This document shows, one piece after another, positions 13,121 through 23,905 of a stretch of 64,000 nt of DNA. Numbering within the stretch: position 1 is the stretch's first letter; every line of letters starts with the position of its first letter. The position numbers and the translations under genes are program-made. Location: NCBI GenBank assembly GCA_028023455.1, contig JAQFVV010000346.1, forward strand, positions 250,001-314,000. The letters are read 5' to 3'. The notes under the pieces were generated by a model. That model did not search any database and was not told where the DNA came from. It was given only the letters and a program-made list of their open reading frames with translations. Source of the stretch: Epiperipatus broadwayi (taxonomy: Eukaryota > Onychophora > Udeonychophora > Euonychophora > Peripatidae).

Positions 13121-13578
13121 GTTTTGAAAGAAGGGGGGGAAAAAATAGCTTTTTAAAAAAAAAAAAAAAACACTTAGAGTAAATAATAAAAAAAAAAGAT
13201 CAATTTTTAAAAAAAAATAATTTAAAAATACATCCATTTATAAAATTGTGAAATAGCATGTGATACTATTAAGTTTGAAAGAATATTTAAATAGTTGTAG
13301 CTTCTTAATAAATCACACCTGTACATTATACGCCATTCATCTTTTTAGTATGTACATAAACTCTATCAGTGCGTTGTTTTTCCGTGTGTAACATGGAGAA
13401 ACACCACCACATAGTGGGCTAGAATCTTGGTAGTTTCTGGTAGCAGATGACACATAAGCTAGATGTGTTTATGGCAATCAGCGCCACCTAGGTTCTTGGT
13501 AGTCACTGGTAGCAGACTATGTAAGCTAAATGGGCTTATGCATTGTGACCAGTGCCACCAAGCGGGAATGTTCCTGTG
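13121..13578 (-). repeat. Right terminal inverted repeat, inner part
   Basis: Inverted counterpart of the inner and middle part of 9091-9758, including the poly(T)/poly(A) block, GTACATAAACTCT and the CTACCA motifs. It is interrupted after TTCCTGTG by the LINE at 13579-18695 and resumes at 18703. The join is supported by the duplicated TCCTGTG on both sides of the LINE. Confidence 0.85.
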
Positions 13579-13682
13579 ATGTGATGTACTGTGACTTCTC
13601 CTTAAACGGAGTCAGAAATCTCTCAGCAGCTATGCCCAGAGAAGCCTGTTAGCCACTTTAGCTTCCTTTCCCATTGTCCACC

Positions 13683-16600
13683 CTAAGTTTTCCCATAATC
13701 TGCTCCATCCCATTTCCACAACATAATCTTTGTCAACTCCATGACCTTCATATCTAAATCCCCCTTATTTTTTCCCAAACCTAGCATAAAAATCAATAAC
13801 TCACTTTCTGTATAATCACTTTGTTCATATTTAACCTTCCATAACTTCATTATTTGTACTCTTTCTGCTTCCAAACATTTACATTGAAGTAACAGATGCC
13901 TAATATTTTCTATGCCTTCTTTACACAACTTGCAGACTAAATCACCCATATTTTTCCATTTATGTGTATATTCCCTTGTTGCTAAAGATCCCGTTCGAGC
14001 CTTAAACAATAAACTACTTTCCTTACTATTATCATAAATTAACTCACACCCTATGTTCTGTTTACTTTTATATATATTTAAACTCGTTTTACTCTCCATA
14101 CTAGTTCTCCAACTCCCTATTCTTTATTAATGCATCTATTCTTCTATCCCACTCCTTCCCACTATAACACTCAACAATCCTCCTAACACAATCATCCCAT
14201 CTTTTGTAAAAGTATACTGACATAACTTCTTTATCCAAATCTTCTGCATACCGCATTACCTTTCTCACCCATCTTGTTGGCTGCCCTTTACTTGTAACCC
14301 AATTAAATACTATTTTGGCTATTCTTTTATTATCCAGAAACTGCAATTTACCGAACATTTTCAATTTACTTTTTGCATCCCTCATATAAAAACTTGACCA
14401 TCCCATTTCTCCTTGAATTGCCTCTTTTGCTGTCCACACCTCAGCATCTAATGCATGTCTTCCTACTTCCCTTTGTACTTTTTCTAAGCAATCTAATACC
14501 CCTTTACTAACACATAATGCATCATTGCCATATGTTAACCCTGCTACTGCCACTCCCTTCCATACAATTCTAGCTACATCATATTTATTATATGAAAACA
14601 GTGTTAAATTTCTTTATCAATCCCTTTCTTTTCTTTGCTTCATTTATCAATTTTTTCTCCCATCCAAGCAATTTTTGTTATTACTCAAGATGATTCCCAA
14701 ATAACTATATCTATTCACCACACCCAACTTTATATCCCCCAATAAGAAATCTTTGTCCTCTCTTTCCCCAGTATTCACCATCATTATATTTGATTTTTCT
14801 TCACTAAATTTAATCCCCATATCTTTACCCACCCTTGCGCATGCCCTCAGCATAACTTCCATATCTTCTCTTCTTTCTGCACACAAAAAGACATCATCTG
14901 CAAAAAAAAGACCGGAGAATGTGTATACTCTCTTGCCACCTGTTAACGGTATTTTTATCCCTCTTCCTAGTCTTTCTATTGCTCTTTCCATTTCACTCAA
15001 ATACAACACGAACAAAATAGGTGACATAGGGCATCCTTGCCTCAGTCCCACCCCATTTTTAACTTTAACTGATTCTATATCCCCTAATTGATATGTATAG
15101 TAATTATTTTCATATAATTTATTAATAACACTCACTAAAGCTTCATCCATTCCCAGATTTGCTAAACTTATCCATAATCTATTTCTATTCACTCTATCAT
15201 ATGCCTTCTCTATATCTATAAAACTCATATATAACTGTCTACTTGAATTCCTACTCATATCTATAAGTTGTGTAACTACAAATAAACTACTATATACCTA
15301 TCTGACCTAAAACCTCCTTGCATTTCCCCCACTACATTATTTTCTTCCATCCATTTTGCAACTCTTCCAGCCACCATATATGAAAAAACTTTATATAAAA
15401 CTGATTTTACTGCTATTGGTCTATAATTATTTAACTTTCTATGATCCTTACCTTTTCCTTTAAATAATAATCTTACTCTTGTATTACTCCAACTACCCGG
15501 AAAAACTCTCTTCTGTGCCATCTTATTAAAACATGATAGCAACTTTAGTTTTGCCCTATGCCCCAAATTCATTACCATCTCTGCTGCCCATCCATCTAAT
15601 CCTCTTGCCTTACCACTTCTCAATTTCTTCCCTGCCTTATTCAGTTCATTTTCTGTAAATGCAATATTCCCATTACTATATGCTTTCATATTTTCTATCC
15701 CTCTGTCTTTCACATCTAACATCTTTTCTATATCCATTACATAACTATTCAATATTCTCTCTAATTCTTCTCTAGAGCTACACTCTATTCCCTCCTCATC
15801 CAGTAATACTATCTCTCTCCCCTAAATTTCTCCTTTTAATGTAATTCCAAAATTTTTTACTCCCATCTCTTCCACTTTTATTAATATCATCCAATAATTT
15901 ACTATTTAGTTTCATTCTCTCTCTATAATTATCTATTTTAGCTAACTTCTTCTTTTCTAAGTACTTTCCCCATTTAGCATTAATATCTTTTTCACTTTCT
16001 TTGTTCTTAATAGCACACTTATATTCTCTGCATGCTTTTTTCCTCTCTTTTACACTTTTACTAACTCATTTTTCTATTACTTTTATTTTTCCGAATATTC
16101 TCACCTAAAACTATTTGTAACTTTATACTCTTCATCACACTTATTCTTATCATTTCCAATCCTCTTCCTAAAACTATTTGTAACTTTATACTCTTCTAAC
16201 TTATTCTTATCATTTACTCTCCATCCACTTCTTTCACTATTATTTCTACTTTTATTTCTATTTTCCATCACATTACTAACCATTTCAATTACAACAAAAT
16301 TATGATCACTATTACATACTCTCTCTTCATTCCCTCTTTCTCTACCAATATATAATCTATTGTGTGGGATATATTATTCATAGACCATGTATATTGTCCT
16401 TCATAAATATTAGATAAATTTCCAATGCTCAAATTTACTCTCTGACAAAATTTCTTCAAAAGCTGTCCATTCTTATTGTCTACATCATCAATTTCTTCAA
16501 TATGCCCATTCATATCGCCTATAACCATTATTCTCTTCCCCTTTTCTTTAAAACTTTATATCCTTAACTAGGCACTCATATATGCTATTGTTCCATTCCA

Positions 16601-17140
16601 TTATAGTTTGACTATCTCCAGTAGCTATATAAACTATAGCCACCATACATTCTTGTTTTCCCAACCCTATTTCAAACCACGTATGTTCTTGGCCTTTAAC
16701 AGTATTTAAATATTTTTTTGTTATAACACCTATACCACCACCCTTTTTTTCTTTCTCTTTTCTATTTAGACCCTGCCATACCAAATCTTCCAAAACAGGT
16801 TCTTCTTCTTCTCTTAGATGTGTTTCCAGTACTGCTAATACCTCAAGCTCTTCATTTTCAATTGCTTTGTTTAATTCCTGCCACTTTTCTGGTCTCCTAC
16901 CACCTTGCATATTCAAATATCCAATTTTAACATTTTTTTCTTTCCTAACTACTCTTTTATAAATTTTTTTTATTCTTTCTTCTCCATTATGCTTATAAAT
17001 AACTTGCTTATCATTTATTTTACAGACCCATTCCCTCTCCACATCTACATTTATATCTAAATCAACTGCCCTTTGTTTAATCTTTACATCCCATCCATTC
17101 TTTTTTTTAATAACACTACAATTTAAAATCCCACCCCCCT
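13683..17140 (-). pseudogene. ORF2 endonuclease-reverse transcriptase of inner CR1-like LINE
   Basis: ORF2 on the minus strand, readable in several frame-shifted blocks. 16548-17042 is the N-terminal endonuclease, with KIGYLNMQGG, LETHL, GGGIGVI and VAIVYIATGD. 16289-16528 continues it with VIGDMNGHI and DYILVEKEG. 15276-15752 is the reverse-transcriptase N-terminus, with RLLFKGKGKDHRKLNNYRPI. 14647-15258 is the reverse-transcriptase core, with FIDIEKAYDRVN, GLRQGCPMSPILF and the catalytic FADD. 14101-14553 and 13683-14099 are the C-terminal region with EAIQGEMGWSSF and a C-x2-C-x8-H-x4-C knuckle. An open frame extends upstream of the first Met and overlaps the end of ORF1. A tandem duplication at 16105-16210 lies between the endonuclease and reverse-transcriptase blocks. 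Confidence 0.9.
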
Positions 17141-18210
17141 TTACAAGTTTCCCGAACTATATTCTTTATAAATCAGACTCCCTAAAACTTCACTTCCTTG
17201 TTTCCCTAAGTGCAACCCATCTTTACCAAATAACTCCCTCTTCCCAATAAAAAAATCCCACACATCCACAAATGCAACATCATTTCTCTCACACAATTCT
17301 TTCAATCTCTCATTTATAAAACACGCCCTATCTAACATATACCTTTTATCAAATCTTGGTAATAATCCAACTATTCCTACTCTTCCTTTAACCAATCTCA
17401 AATTCCTAATCAGTTCTGTGTACTCACCCATTACTCTCTCTGATAAATTATTAGTCCTACCATAACATATACATCTCTATTCCCTTGCTTCTTTACTTTA
17501 TCTGTAACATCCCTAATTTTAGCTCCCGGCAAACATACTCTTAGATACCTGTTTCTATTTTTCCTTGCAATTATATCTCCGCATTCTCTTATTAATGAAT
17601 CCCCTATCAATACTGTCTCACAGTCTACTTTCTCTGCTTCATTCACAACCTTCTCTACCACCTTCTGAACTTCCTCATCTGTCTCACAGTCTTTCTCTGC
17701 TTCATTCACAACCTTCTCTACCACCTTCTGGACTTCCTCATCTACTTCTTTCTTATCATTTCTACTCAGTAATCCCTTTATCTGCTCACACTTCGTCTCT
17801 AACGATTTTAATTTTAATTTTTCTTCTACATCCTTTACCTCCTCCTCTATCTTACTTATTCTTTGGCCAACCATCTCCAATGCAGTACCTATTTTTCCAT
17901 CTATATCTCTTGTCACTCCACTACAAACATACTATCCTGTCTTCCTCAACTACGTTTTGTTCCATTTCTCCTGACTTACTGCCTTCATCAACTATGTTTT
18001 GCTCCATTCCACCTGACTTTCTCTTTACGCTATCTACACTTTGATCACATTCACACACTGTCTACATAACCATAAACCTGCTACATCCTTCCTAGTCTTA
18101 TTTAAGCATTTCAAATGGAAAACTTTATCACATATATTACATAAAACAACACCACGTCTAATTCCTTTCTGACGATAATATATGCATTGTAAAATACAAA
18201 TGCAATCCAT
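17141..18210 (-). pseudogene. ORF1 (PHD finger, coiled coil, SGNH esterase) of inner CR1-like LINE
   Basis: The frame begins at a Met codon at 18208-18210. A C4HC3-type PHD finger follows, with MDCICILQC, LCNICDKVFHLKC and WLCR (about residues 1-55). A charged, coiled-coil-like linker comes next and contains an in-frame tandem duplication (EEVQKVVEKVVNEAEK twice, 17610-17740). An SGNH/GDSL esterase domain ends the protein, with catalytic-type GDSLIRECG, then CLPG and C-terminal DGLHLGKQG carrying the Asp and His. Against the outer copy, a single-base loss in a GGG run near 17452 breaks block III (VGTNNL) and separates the open blocks 17431-17916 and 17141-17431. Another disruption lies near 17916-18060. 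The ORF1 product would bind element RNA. The esterase role is not established. Confidence 0.88.
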
Positions 18211-18695
18211 ATTACTTAGTTTCCAAGCGCCTATTCTATATTTAACTTTATACTTTCTCCCCTACACTTCAAACCTTTTTGCACAGAAGATGAAAAATTT
18301 TTTACTTTCAAAAACGATCGATCAATAACCTCGTGTAACTTAGGCTTTTAAACGTTACCTTTTACCTCAAACTAACTACCTGTTCTTAAATTAAAATTAA
18401 AAAAAAAAACTTTAGTAGCAAATTTAAGCCAACTAATCTTACATACAACTTAGTTATAGAAATCCTTACATTAACACACATTCAACAAAAAGATTTTTTT
18501 TTTTAAAACTGCTATATTTTTTTTTTTTTTTAAAACTGTTATATTTTTAAATGGCGATCGAAACTTTTTTTTATATATATAATTTTGATCTTTCCAAATT
18601 AAAAAAAAACTATCTCTCTTGATCACAATTTACTCGTCACTTTCATACCACAATTAAAGTATTAAAATCGATGATCTCAGATGATTAATCACATA
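18211..18695 (-). promoter_or_regulatory. 5' UTR of inner CR1-like LINE
   Basis: Non-coding, AT-rich leader between the ORF1 start and the element's 5' end. It is alignable with 19973-20401 of the outer copy (shared TTACATACAACTT, CACACATTCAACAAAAA, TTGATCACAATTTA). Such leaders hold the internal promoter in this class of LINE, but I see no specific promoter motif. Confidence 0.55.
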
Positions 18696-18702
18696 TCCTG
18701 TG

Positions 18703-18837
18703 CTTACGCATTGTGAACAGCGCCACCTACCAGATGGAATTTGCATTGCTGCATTTGGGGCCCCTACTCTAAGTATTTCTGTGGTTAACCCTGACCAGTG
18801 CCTCTGGTGGTCACATGGGTCAAAAATCACAATACCA
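18703..18837 (-). repeat. Right terminal inverted repeat, outer part
   Basis: Inverted counterpart of 9091-9228. It reads inward from 18837 as TGGTATTGTGATTTTTGACC and includes the CAGCGCCACC and GCTTACGCATTGTGAACAG boxes. It is the outer end of the repeat that the inner LINE split at TCCTGTG. Beyond it the outer LINE resumes with AAAGTTTCTTACC. Confidence 0.85.
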
Positions 18838-18988
18838 AAAGTTTCTTACCATTAATATTACAGATCCATTCCCTCTCCACATCTACACTTATATCTAAAT
18901 CAACCATCTTTTGCTTATTTCTTATAATATCCCATTCATTCTTCTTTTTGATAATATTACAATTTAAAAGCCCACTCCCCTTTAAAAG

Positions 18989-19972
18989 TTTCCTGAATTA
19001 TATTTTTTAAATATCAGACTCCCTAAAACTTCACTTACTTGTTTTCCTAAGTGCAATCCATTTTTACTATATAACTCCCTCTTTCCAATAAATCAATCCC
19101 ATACATCCACAAACATAACATTATTTTTTTCCAAAATTTTTTCAATCTCTCATTTATAGAACATGCCCTATCTAACAAATGCCTCTTATCAAATTTTGGT
19201 AATACTCCAATTACCCCTATTCTTCCTTAATCTTACTCAAATTCTTAATCAATTCTACGTACTCATCCATTACTCTCTCTGATAGCTCTAACAAATTATT
19301 AGTCCCTACCATAACTTATACATCTCTCTTACCTTGTTTTCTTACTTTATCTCTCACATCTCTAATTCTAAATCCAGGCAAACATACTCTTACATATCTG
19401 CTTCTATTTTCTCTTGCAATTATATCCCCACATTCTCTGATTAGTGAATCTCCTATCAATACTGTCTCATAGTCTACTTTCTCTACTCCATCTGTAACAT
19501 TTTCTACCTCCTTATCCATTTCTTCCTTATCATTTCTACTCAATAATTCCTTTATCTGCTCATACTTCGTATCTAACATTTTAAATTTTACTTCATCCTT
19601 CACTTCTTCCTCTATCTTACTTATTCTCTAGCTAACCATCTCCAGTGCATTACTACTTTCTCCACCCATATCTCCTGACACTCCACTAAAACCATAGTCT
19701 GTCTTATCTTTCTTAACTACATTTTGCTCCCTTTCCCCTGACTTTTTCTCTAGACTACCTACACTTAGAAACCACTTTCTCACCTTTTTTATCACATTTA
19801 CACACTGACTACATAACCAGAAATCTGTTACATCCTTTCTATTCTTATTCAAACATTTCAAGTGATACACCTCAGCACACACTGTACCCTCTACGAGCAC
19901 CCACCTAATTTCTTTCTGCCGATTATATACACATTGTGCAATACAAATGCAATCCATATTCTTATTTTCCAA
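18989..19972 (-). pseudogene. ORF1 (PHD finger, SGNH esterase) of outer CR1-like LINE
   Basis: The Met at 19970-19972 opens a 114-codon block with a PHD finger: MDCICIAQC, then VCAEVYHLKC and FWLCSQC. A second block (19316-19603) holds the linker and the esterase start, with VLIGDSLIRECG and CLPGFRIRD. A stop follows, after which VMVGTNNLLELSERV is readable, so block III of the esterase is intact here although the frame is closed upstream. The C-terminal DGLHLGK block is degraded near 19050. It differs from the inner copy in lacking the duplicated EEVQKVVEKVV segment. Confidence 0.85.
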
Positions 19973-20401
19973 GTCACCTATTTTATATTTGATTTTATAA
20001 TACCTCTCCTTTTCTTCAAACCCTTTTACACGGAAGAATAAAAAATTTTACTTTTTTCCAAAACCGATCAAACTGTAACCACGTGTTTTCCGACCTTAGG
20101 TCTCCCAAACGTCTTTTTTCTCAAAATAAATAACCATTTTAAAGTTTTCAGTAACAAACTTAACTAAAAACGAATTAATCTTACATACAACTTTTTTATA
20201 AATATCCTTACACTAACACACATTCAACAAAAAAACTTTTTTTTAAAACTTCTATACCTAAAATGGCAAACGAAAACCTTTCAAACAATTAAACACAAAT
20301 ATTTTCCATCTTTCAAATGACTCATTATGTTGATCACAATTTATACTTTCATACACAATAATTAGTCTCTATAGTGATGCTCTCAAATGATCAATCATAT
20401 A
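19973..20401 (-). promoter_or_regulatory. 5' UTR of outer CR1-like LINE
   Basis: AT-rich leader homologous to 18211-18695. The shared blocks and the common end point show that this copy also retained its 5' terminus. Confidence 0.5.
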
Positions 20402-21239
20402 CGCATGCAACAAACAGTATAAATCAATAAAAAACTGATTTCATCAGCAATACAAATTACAATCAAAATAAAAATATTAGGCGAGTTAATCTGGAAATGT
20501 AGTTACGTTCTGTGAAGCTTTCTAATACCCTGAATGATGAACGCAGATGCAACTTGATTAACAAATACATTAATATTTTATTATATATAAAGCCTAAATT
20601 GACCAAATGTTACAATATGGATTATACGGTAGTGGAGAATAAGGCTGTAAAAGTTGCATAGCTCAACTGATGAAGTTGCATTAAGTACTGATTAAACCTC
20701 AATTGATTCCTAAATATTTTGGTGGAAATTTGGGATTAGACCATATTTATAATGTAATTAATAATTCATAATTCAAGAGAATAAATAATCTTTTCACCAG
20801 TTACGATTTCTTAAAAGCACAATCTAACACAGTAGCATACGCAGTATAAAGTTTAATCTCATGTGCAACTAAAATATTTAGGGTATTAAATATGTAGTTA
20901 TAATCATATAGGAAGAATATAAATATAGCTTTTTTAAAAAATAGGAATAAGTGATGAAAAAAAGATTGATATATAAAAAGTCAGCAGGAAAATTATATTT
21001 ATTCCATTGATCTTGAGAAAAGTTTAATAATATGCTTTGAATATTTTGTTATTGGTAGGAGAGACAATTATTAAAAAAATTGCCCACGAATCAAAAAATG
21101 TTTGCGAAATTGTCTTACAGAAATATGTAAGTAAGATGGGACTTTGGATTGCTTTCTATTTTGTGTTACATTTATTTAAATGAACATTGCATAGTATGAT
21201 GTTTGTTAGATAAAGAAAATAGCCAAAGATATTAAAGTT
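20402..21239. other. AT-rich stretch, little recognised
   Basis: No gene is seen. The last 300 bases contain weak protein-like patches (a possible FIDLEKSF-like block near 21000) that may be the decayed upstream part of the LINE tail at 21240-21830. Confidence 0.4.
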
Positions 21240-21830
21240 GCAATAGGGAAACAAATTGTAAGAAAGATAATGGTTGTTTTATGAAACAGTGAATTTGGAA
21301 TTAAGAAAGAAGCTTAGATGTTTTGTTTGGAATATGATTTTATATTGAGAAAAAATTTAGACAGAAAATAAAAGATTTTATACTTATAACATAAGAAAGC
21401 TAAAGAATTTTACATTATTGAAGAATGAAAGAGAAATAAATGAAAATAAATTGTTATTAAAGTTACTAAAATGCCCCCCCCCCCTTCCAAAAAAATGGAT
21501 TGGGCATATGCTTAGTGATAAAGTAATTATAAAGAGCATGTTAAAAATGTCTATGGAAAAGTAAATTGAAGGAAGGGAGAAGTTGGTCAGTGATCTAAAA
21601 TGGGAAATAATTATGAATGTTTGGATGATGAAGCATTGTTTTTAGTAAGGCTTGAAGAGATATGTGGGTTAATATGTAGGAACTTTTTTGTAAGATAACA
21701 GAGTCATAATTCTGATACACAATTAGTTCTTCACATGATCTTGAAAAAATTCTCATTTTATTATATAATCAATTCAAAACAAAGCAATATGAGATAGTGA
21801 TCATGTGATGTTTAGTATAATAATCCTGTA
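21240..21830 (+). mobile_element. Decayed RT-LINE 3' fragment
   Basis: Plus-strand remnant of a LINE C-terminus. The best patch is WIGHMLSDKVIIKSMLKMSM shortly after 21490, resembling the conserved 'WIGHxLRxDxLLKxxxEGxxEGxR' region that follows the reverse transcriptase in RTE-like elements. A run of 11 C (21474-21484) lies just before it. The end carries GATCATGTGATGTTTAG (21798-21814), also found at 47080-47096 and, lacking the final G, near 51211. That suggests one 3'-terminal family. The assignment is tentative. Confidence 0.45.
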
Positions 21831-23282
21831 ACACTGATGTCTGATATATTTATCTCTTAATATTATGATGGTTATTAAAATGGATTCTATAGTTCATAAA
21901 TATTGATTTAATTTAAAATGTTAAAAAGTAGTTGACAATAAAAAATTGCTACCAATGATGAAATGTTTTTGTATGGTTATTTAAATACATTTTTGATCGA
22001 TTTTGTTTGTCAGATATTTATTCTTGTCAGAATTTTTTTCAAAAAATTTTTTGTATCTATTTTGGTCTTTACAAATACCATTTGATCCTTATTTGTAAAT
22101 GATGTTGGTTGATAACTGACTATCATGGCTAAATTTTTATTCATTGTAGTGTATCAAAGTTTATTGCCTATGCAAAGTTGGCAAAGCATTTTTACAAGTG
22201 ATATTTTGAAATAAGTTATTGCTTATTTGTAATTTTTAATAAGGAAAAATCTTTTATATAACCTTATTGAACTTTGTTTAACACATGTACCACCTTCATT
22301 TGGAATTATTTTTCAGCAGTTATATCAAACGCTAATTTATGAGCAAAGCCCATATGTTATTTTATGTTAAATTTCAAGCACTAATTTATTATGTATAGCA
22401 TGAATGGAACCTTTCTTGTCTACTTCTTAAAGAATGTATACATATATAAAGTGGAGCCATAACACCCTATATTTTGTTCCAAGCCCCCCTTGTATACATC
22501 ATGCACACTAACATTGATTAGTATAGAATATTTATTGTTTATTGAACTGCAAGTGTACAGTACATTTCAGCGCTCACATTTACATATTATGCATACTTTA
22601 TATATATATAATATGCTTACATAAATTAAAATTATAGTATAAACATTTTTAAAAATAATAATATAGCTATTAATAATTAATTAAGACAACACATTTACCT
22701 TTATTTTATTAAATGAGAGTTCATTCAAGGAATTGAAAAAATAAGAAGAAAAAAACTTATTCTATCCTATTTCTATTTTTAAAATAAAATAAATAGTGAA
22801 ATGTTTGAGGCTTTTGTCTCAATCAGATATGCTCTGGATGATTTTTTTCCCCAATAACTTTTTTTTTTTTTTTTATAAAAAGATAGTTTCGTTATTAAGA
22901 AACTATCTTAATTGTTTTGATGTTTTAAGTTAGAATTAACTTGTAAGAAGATATATTTTTTTATGCTAAATACTGCACATCAAGTTTGGAAAAAATAATT
23001 GCCTACTTATTTTTCATATAAAAATCTATGGTTTAATTAACAATAACAAAAACTATTGCAAAATATTCTATAGATGATAAAAAAGCATTGTAAACTTGCT
23101 TAATGTTTCTAATTCTTTCTGTAATACAGCAAAATGTATAATCATAATTGTATTTCATCTGAACAAACATTTTGAAATGATAATTTTCAATAGCTTTATA
23201 ATTGAGGTTTTACTAGAGTGGCACAGCACAGATATCTGTACAACAGAACTAAAGGTAAGACAGAAAGGGCTCAATATTTGCT
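21831..23282. other. AT-rich stretch, no gene seen
   Basis: Nothing is recognised until the Penelope-like remnant. The last 60 bases (from about 23220) may be the eroded upstream part of that remnant's GIY-YIG domain. Confidence 0.5.
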
Positions 23283-23438
23283 GAGCATGAAAGGACTGCT
23301 GGCCACGCCTTCCAACCAACAACTGCCAAGATGATCTGCACTGAAAGAAGTGATGCTAAATGCAAGGTCAAAGAAGCCTGCTATATATCAAGTGACCCCA
23401 CAGCTATAAACAGAAGAGGAGCTTGCTTCTGCATTTCC
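23283..23438 (+). pseudogene. Penelope-like element, GIY-YIG C-terminal remnant
   Basis: A 52-codon open block on the plus strand. It starts EHERTAGHAF and continues with MICTERSDAK, KVKEACYISS and INRRGACF. It aligns block by block with the C-terminus at 25800-26053 (MCRERHDLKRKV, EAFFIS, INRKDML). In Penelope-like retroelements the region after the GIY-YIG endonuclease has the pattern 'H...GH...E.....R.xKEAxxIxx....INR..G', which is what is seen. Only the end of the protein survives. The following 150 bases share GAGCTATGATTATG with the 3' UTR of the other copy. Confidence 0.65.
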
Positions 23439-23600
23439 AAAAAATGGATGCTATAGTCAATTTGTATAAATTTACATACAGCTTTATTACAAGCATTTCT
23501 CAATTGGTAACGAGCTATGATTATGGGAACTTAGACTTCCCAAAAGCACTCAGACGATTAATTAAGATTATTAATTACTACACTATATAGCTTCATTACA
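23439..23600 (+). repeat. Penelope-like 3' UTR remnant
   Basis: Non-coding sequence after the GIY-YIG remnant. It aligns with about 26054-26140 through GAGCTATGATTATG and CCAAAAGCACTC against CAAGCTATGATTATG and GAAAGTGCTAAGC. I saw no hammerhead core (CTGATGA with GAAA) in it. Confidence 0.45.
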
Positions 23601-23905
23601 TGTGCATAAAGCACAATTATATAGCTTTATAAGTATTTGATATATTTATTGTAAAACATCAAAAATTTTAAATTGTGTTCTAAATTTATTGAAAATTGAA
23701 AGTAAATGAAACGCATTAAAAATAATGTGAAATTTGAAGTAATGTTAATTTTTAATTTTATTTTATTAATGTGATTATTAATTTTTTAGTAATTTTTTTT
23801 GTTGTCTATCTTTAATTACCAACTATAGAGTTAGATCTCTTCAGTATTTTTCCTGGTCTATCACAATGTATTATTTTTCAAAATGGTCCAGCAAATTAAG
23901 CTATA

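Larger units (their letters stand above)
13579..18695 (-). mobile_element. Inner CR1-like LINE, near full length
   Basis: A minus-strand non-LTR retrotransposon of about 5.1 kb. It contains a 5' UTR (18211-18695), ORF1 with PHD finger and SGNH esterase (17141-18210), ORF2 (13683-17140) and a short 3' UTR ending in a GTGATGT-type tail. It is flanked by the 7-bp target duplication TCCTGTG (13572-13578 and 18696-18702) and is inserted in the right inverted repeat of the long-TIR element. Its 5' end (TGATTAATCACAT on the plus strand) coincides with the 5' end of the outer copy at 20401, which argues that it is complete. PHD plus esterase in ORF1 is the arrangement described for CR1-like LINEs. 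The exact clade (CR1, L2, Rex1 or Daphne) is not resolved. Confidence 0.9.
18838..20401 (-). mobile_element. Outer CR1-like LINE, 5' part
   Basis: Continuation of the LINE whose 3' part is 4841-9090. It contains the N-terminal coding of ORF2 (about 18838-18960), ORF1 (18989-19972) and a 5' UTR to 20401. The ORF2 start sequence here (TTCTTACCATTAATATTACAGATCC) joins that at 9080 when compared with the uninterrupted copy near 16999. The 5' end lies at the same place as in the inner copy. Confidence 0.85.

Noticed and set aside
14753-15091. 112-codon open frame on the plus strand
   Set aside because: Antisense of the reverse-transcriptase core at 14647-15258, which has clear motifs on the minus strand.
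17565-18044. 159-codon open frame with repeated HSLLSLLHSQPSLPPS-type text
   Set aside because: Antisense shadow of the duplicated coiled-coil linker of the LINE ORF1. The protein repeat simply mirrors the DNA duplication.
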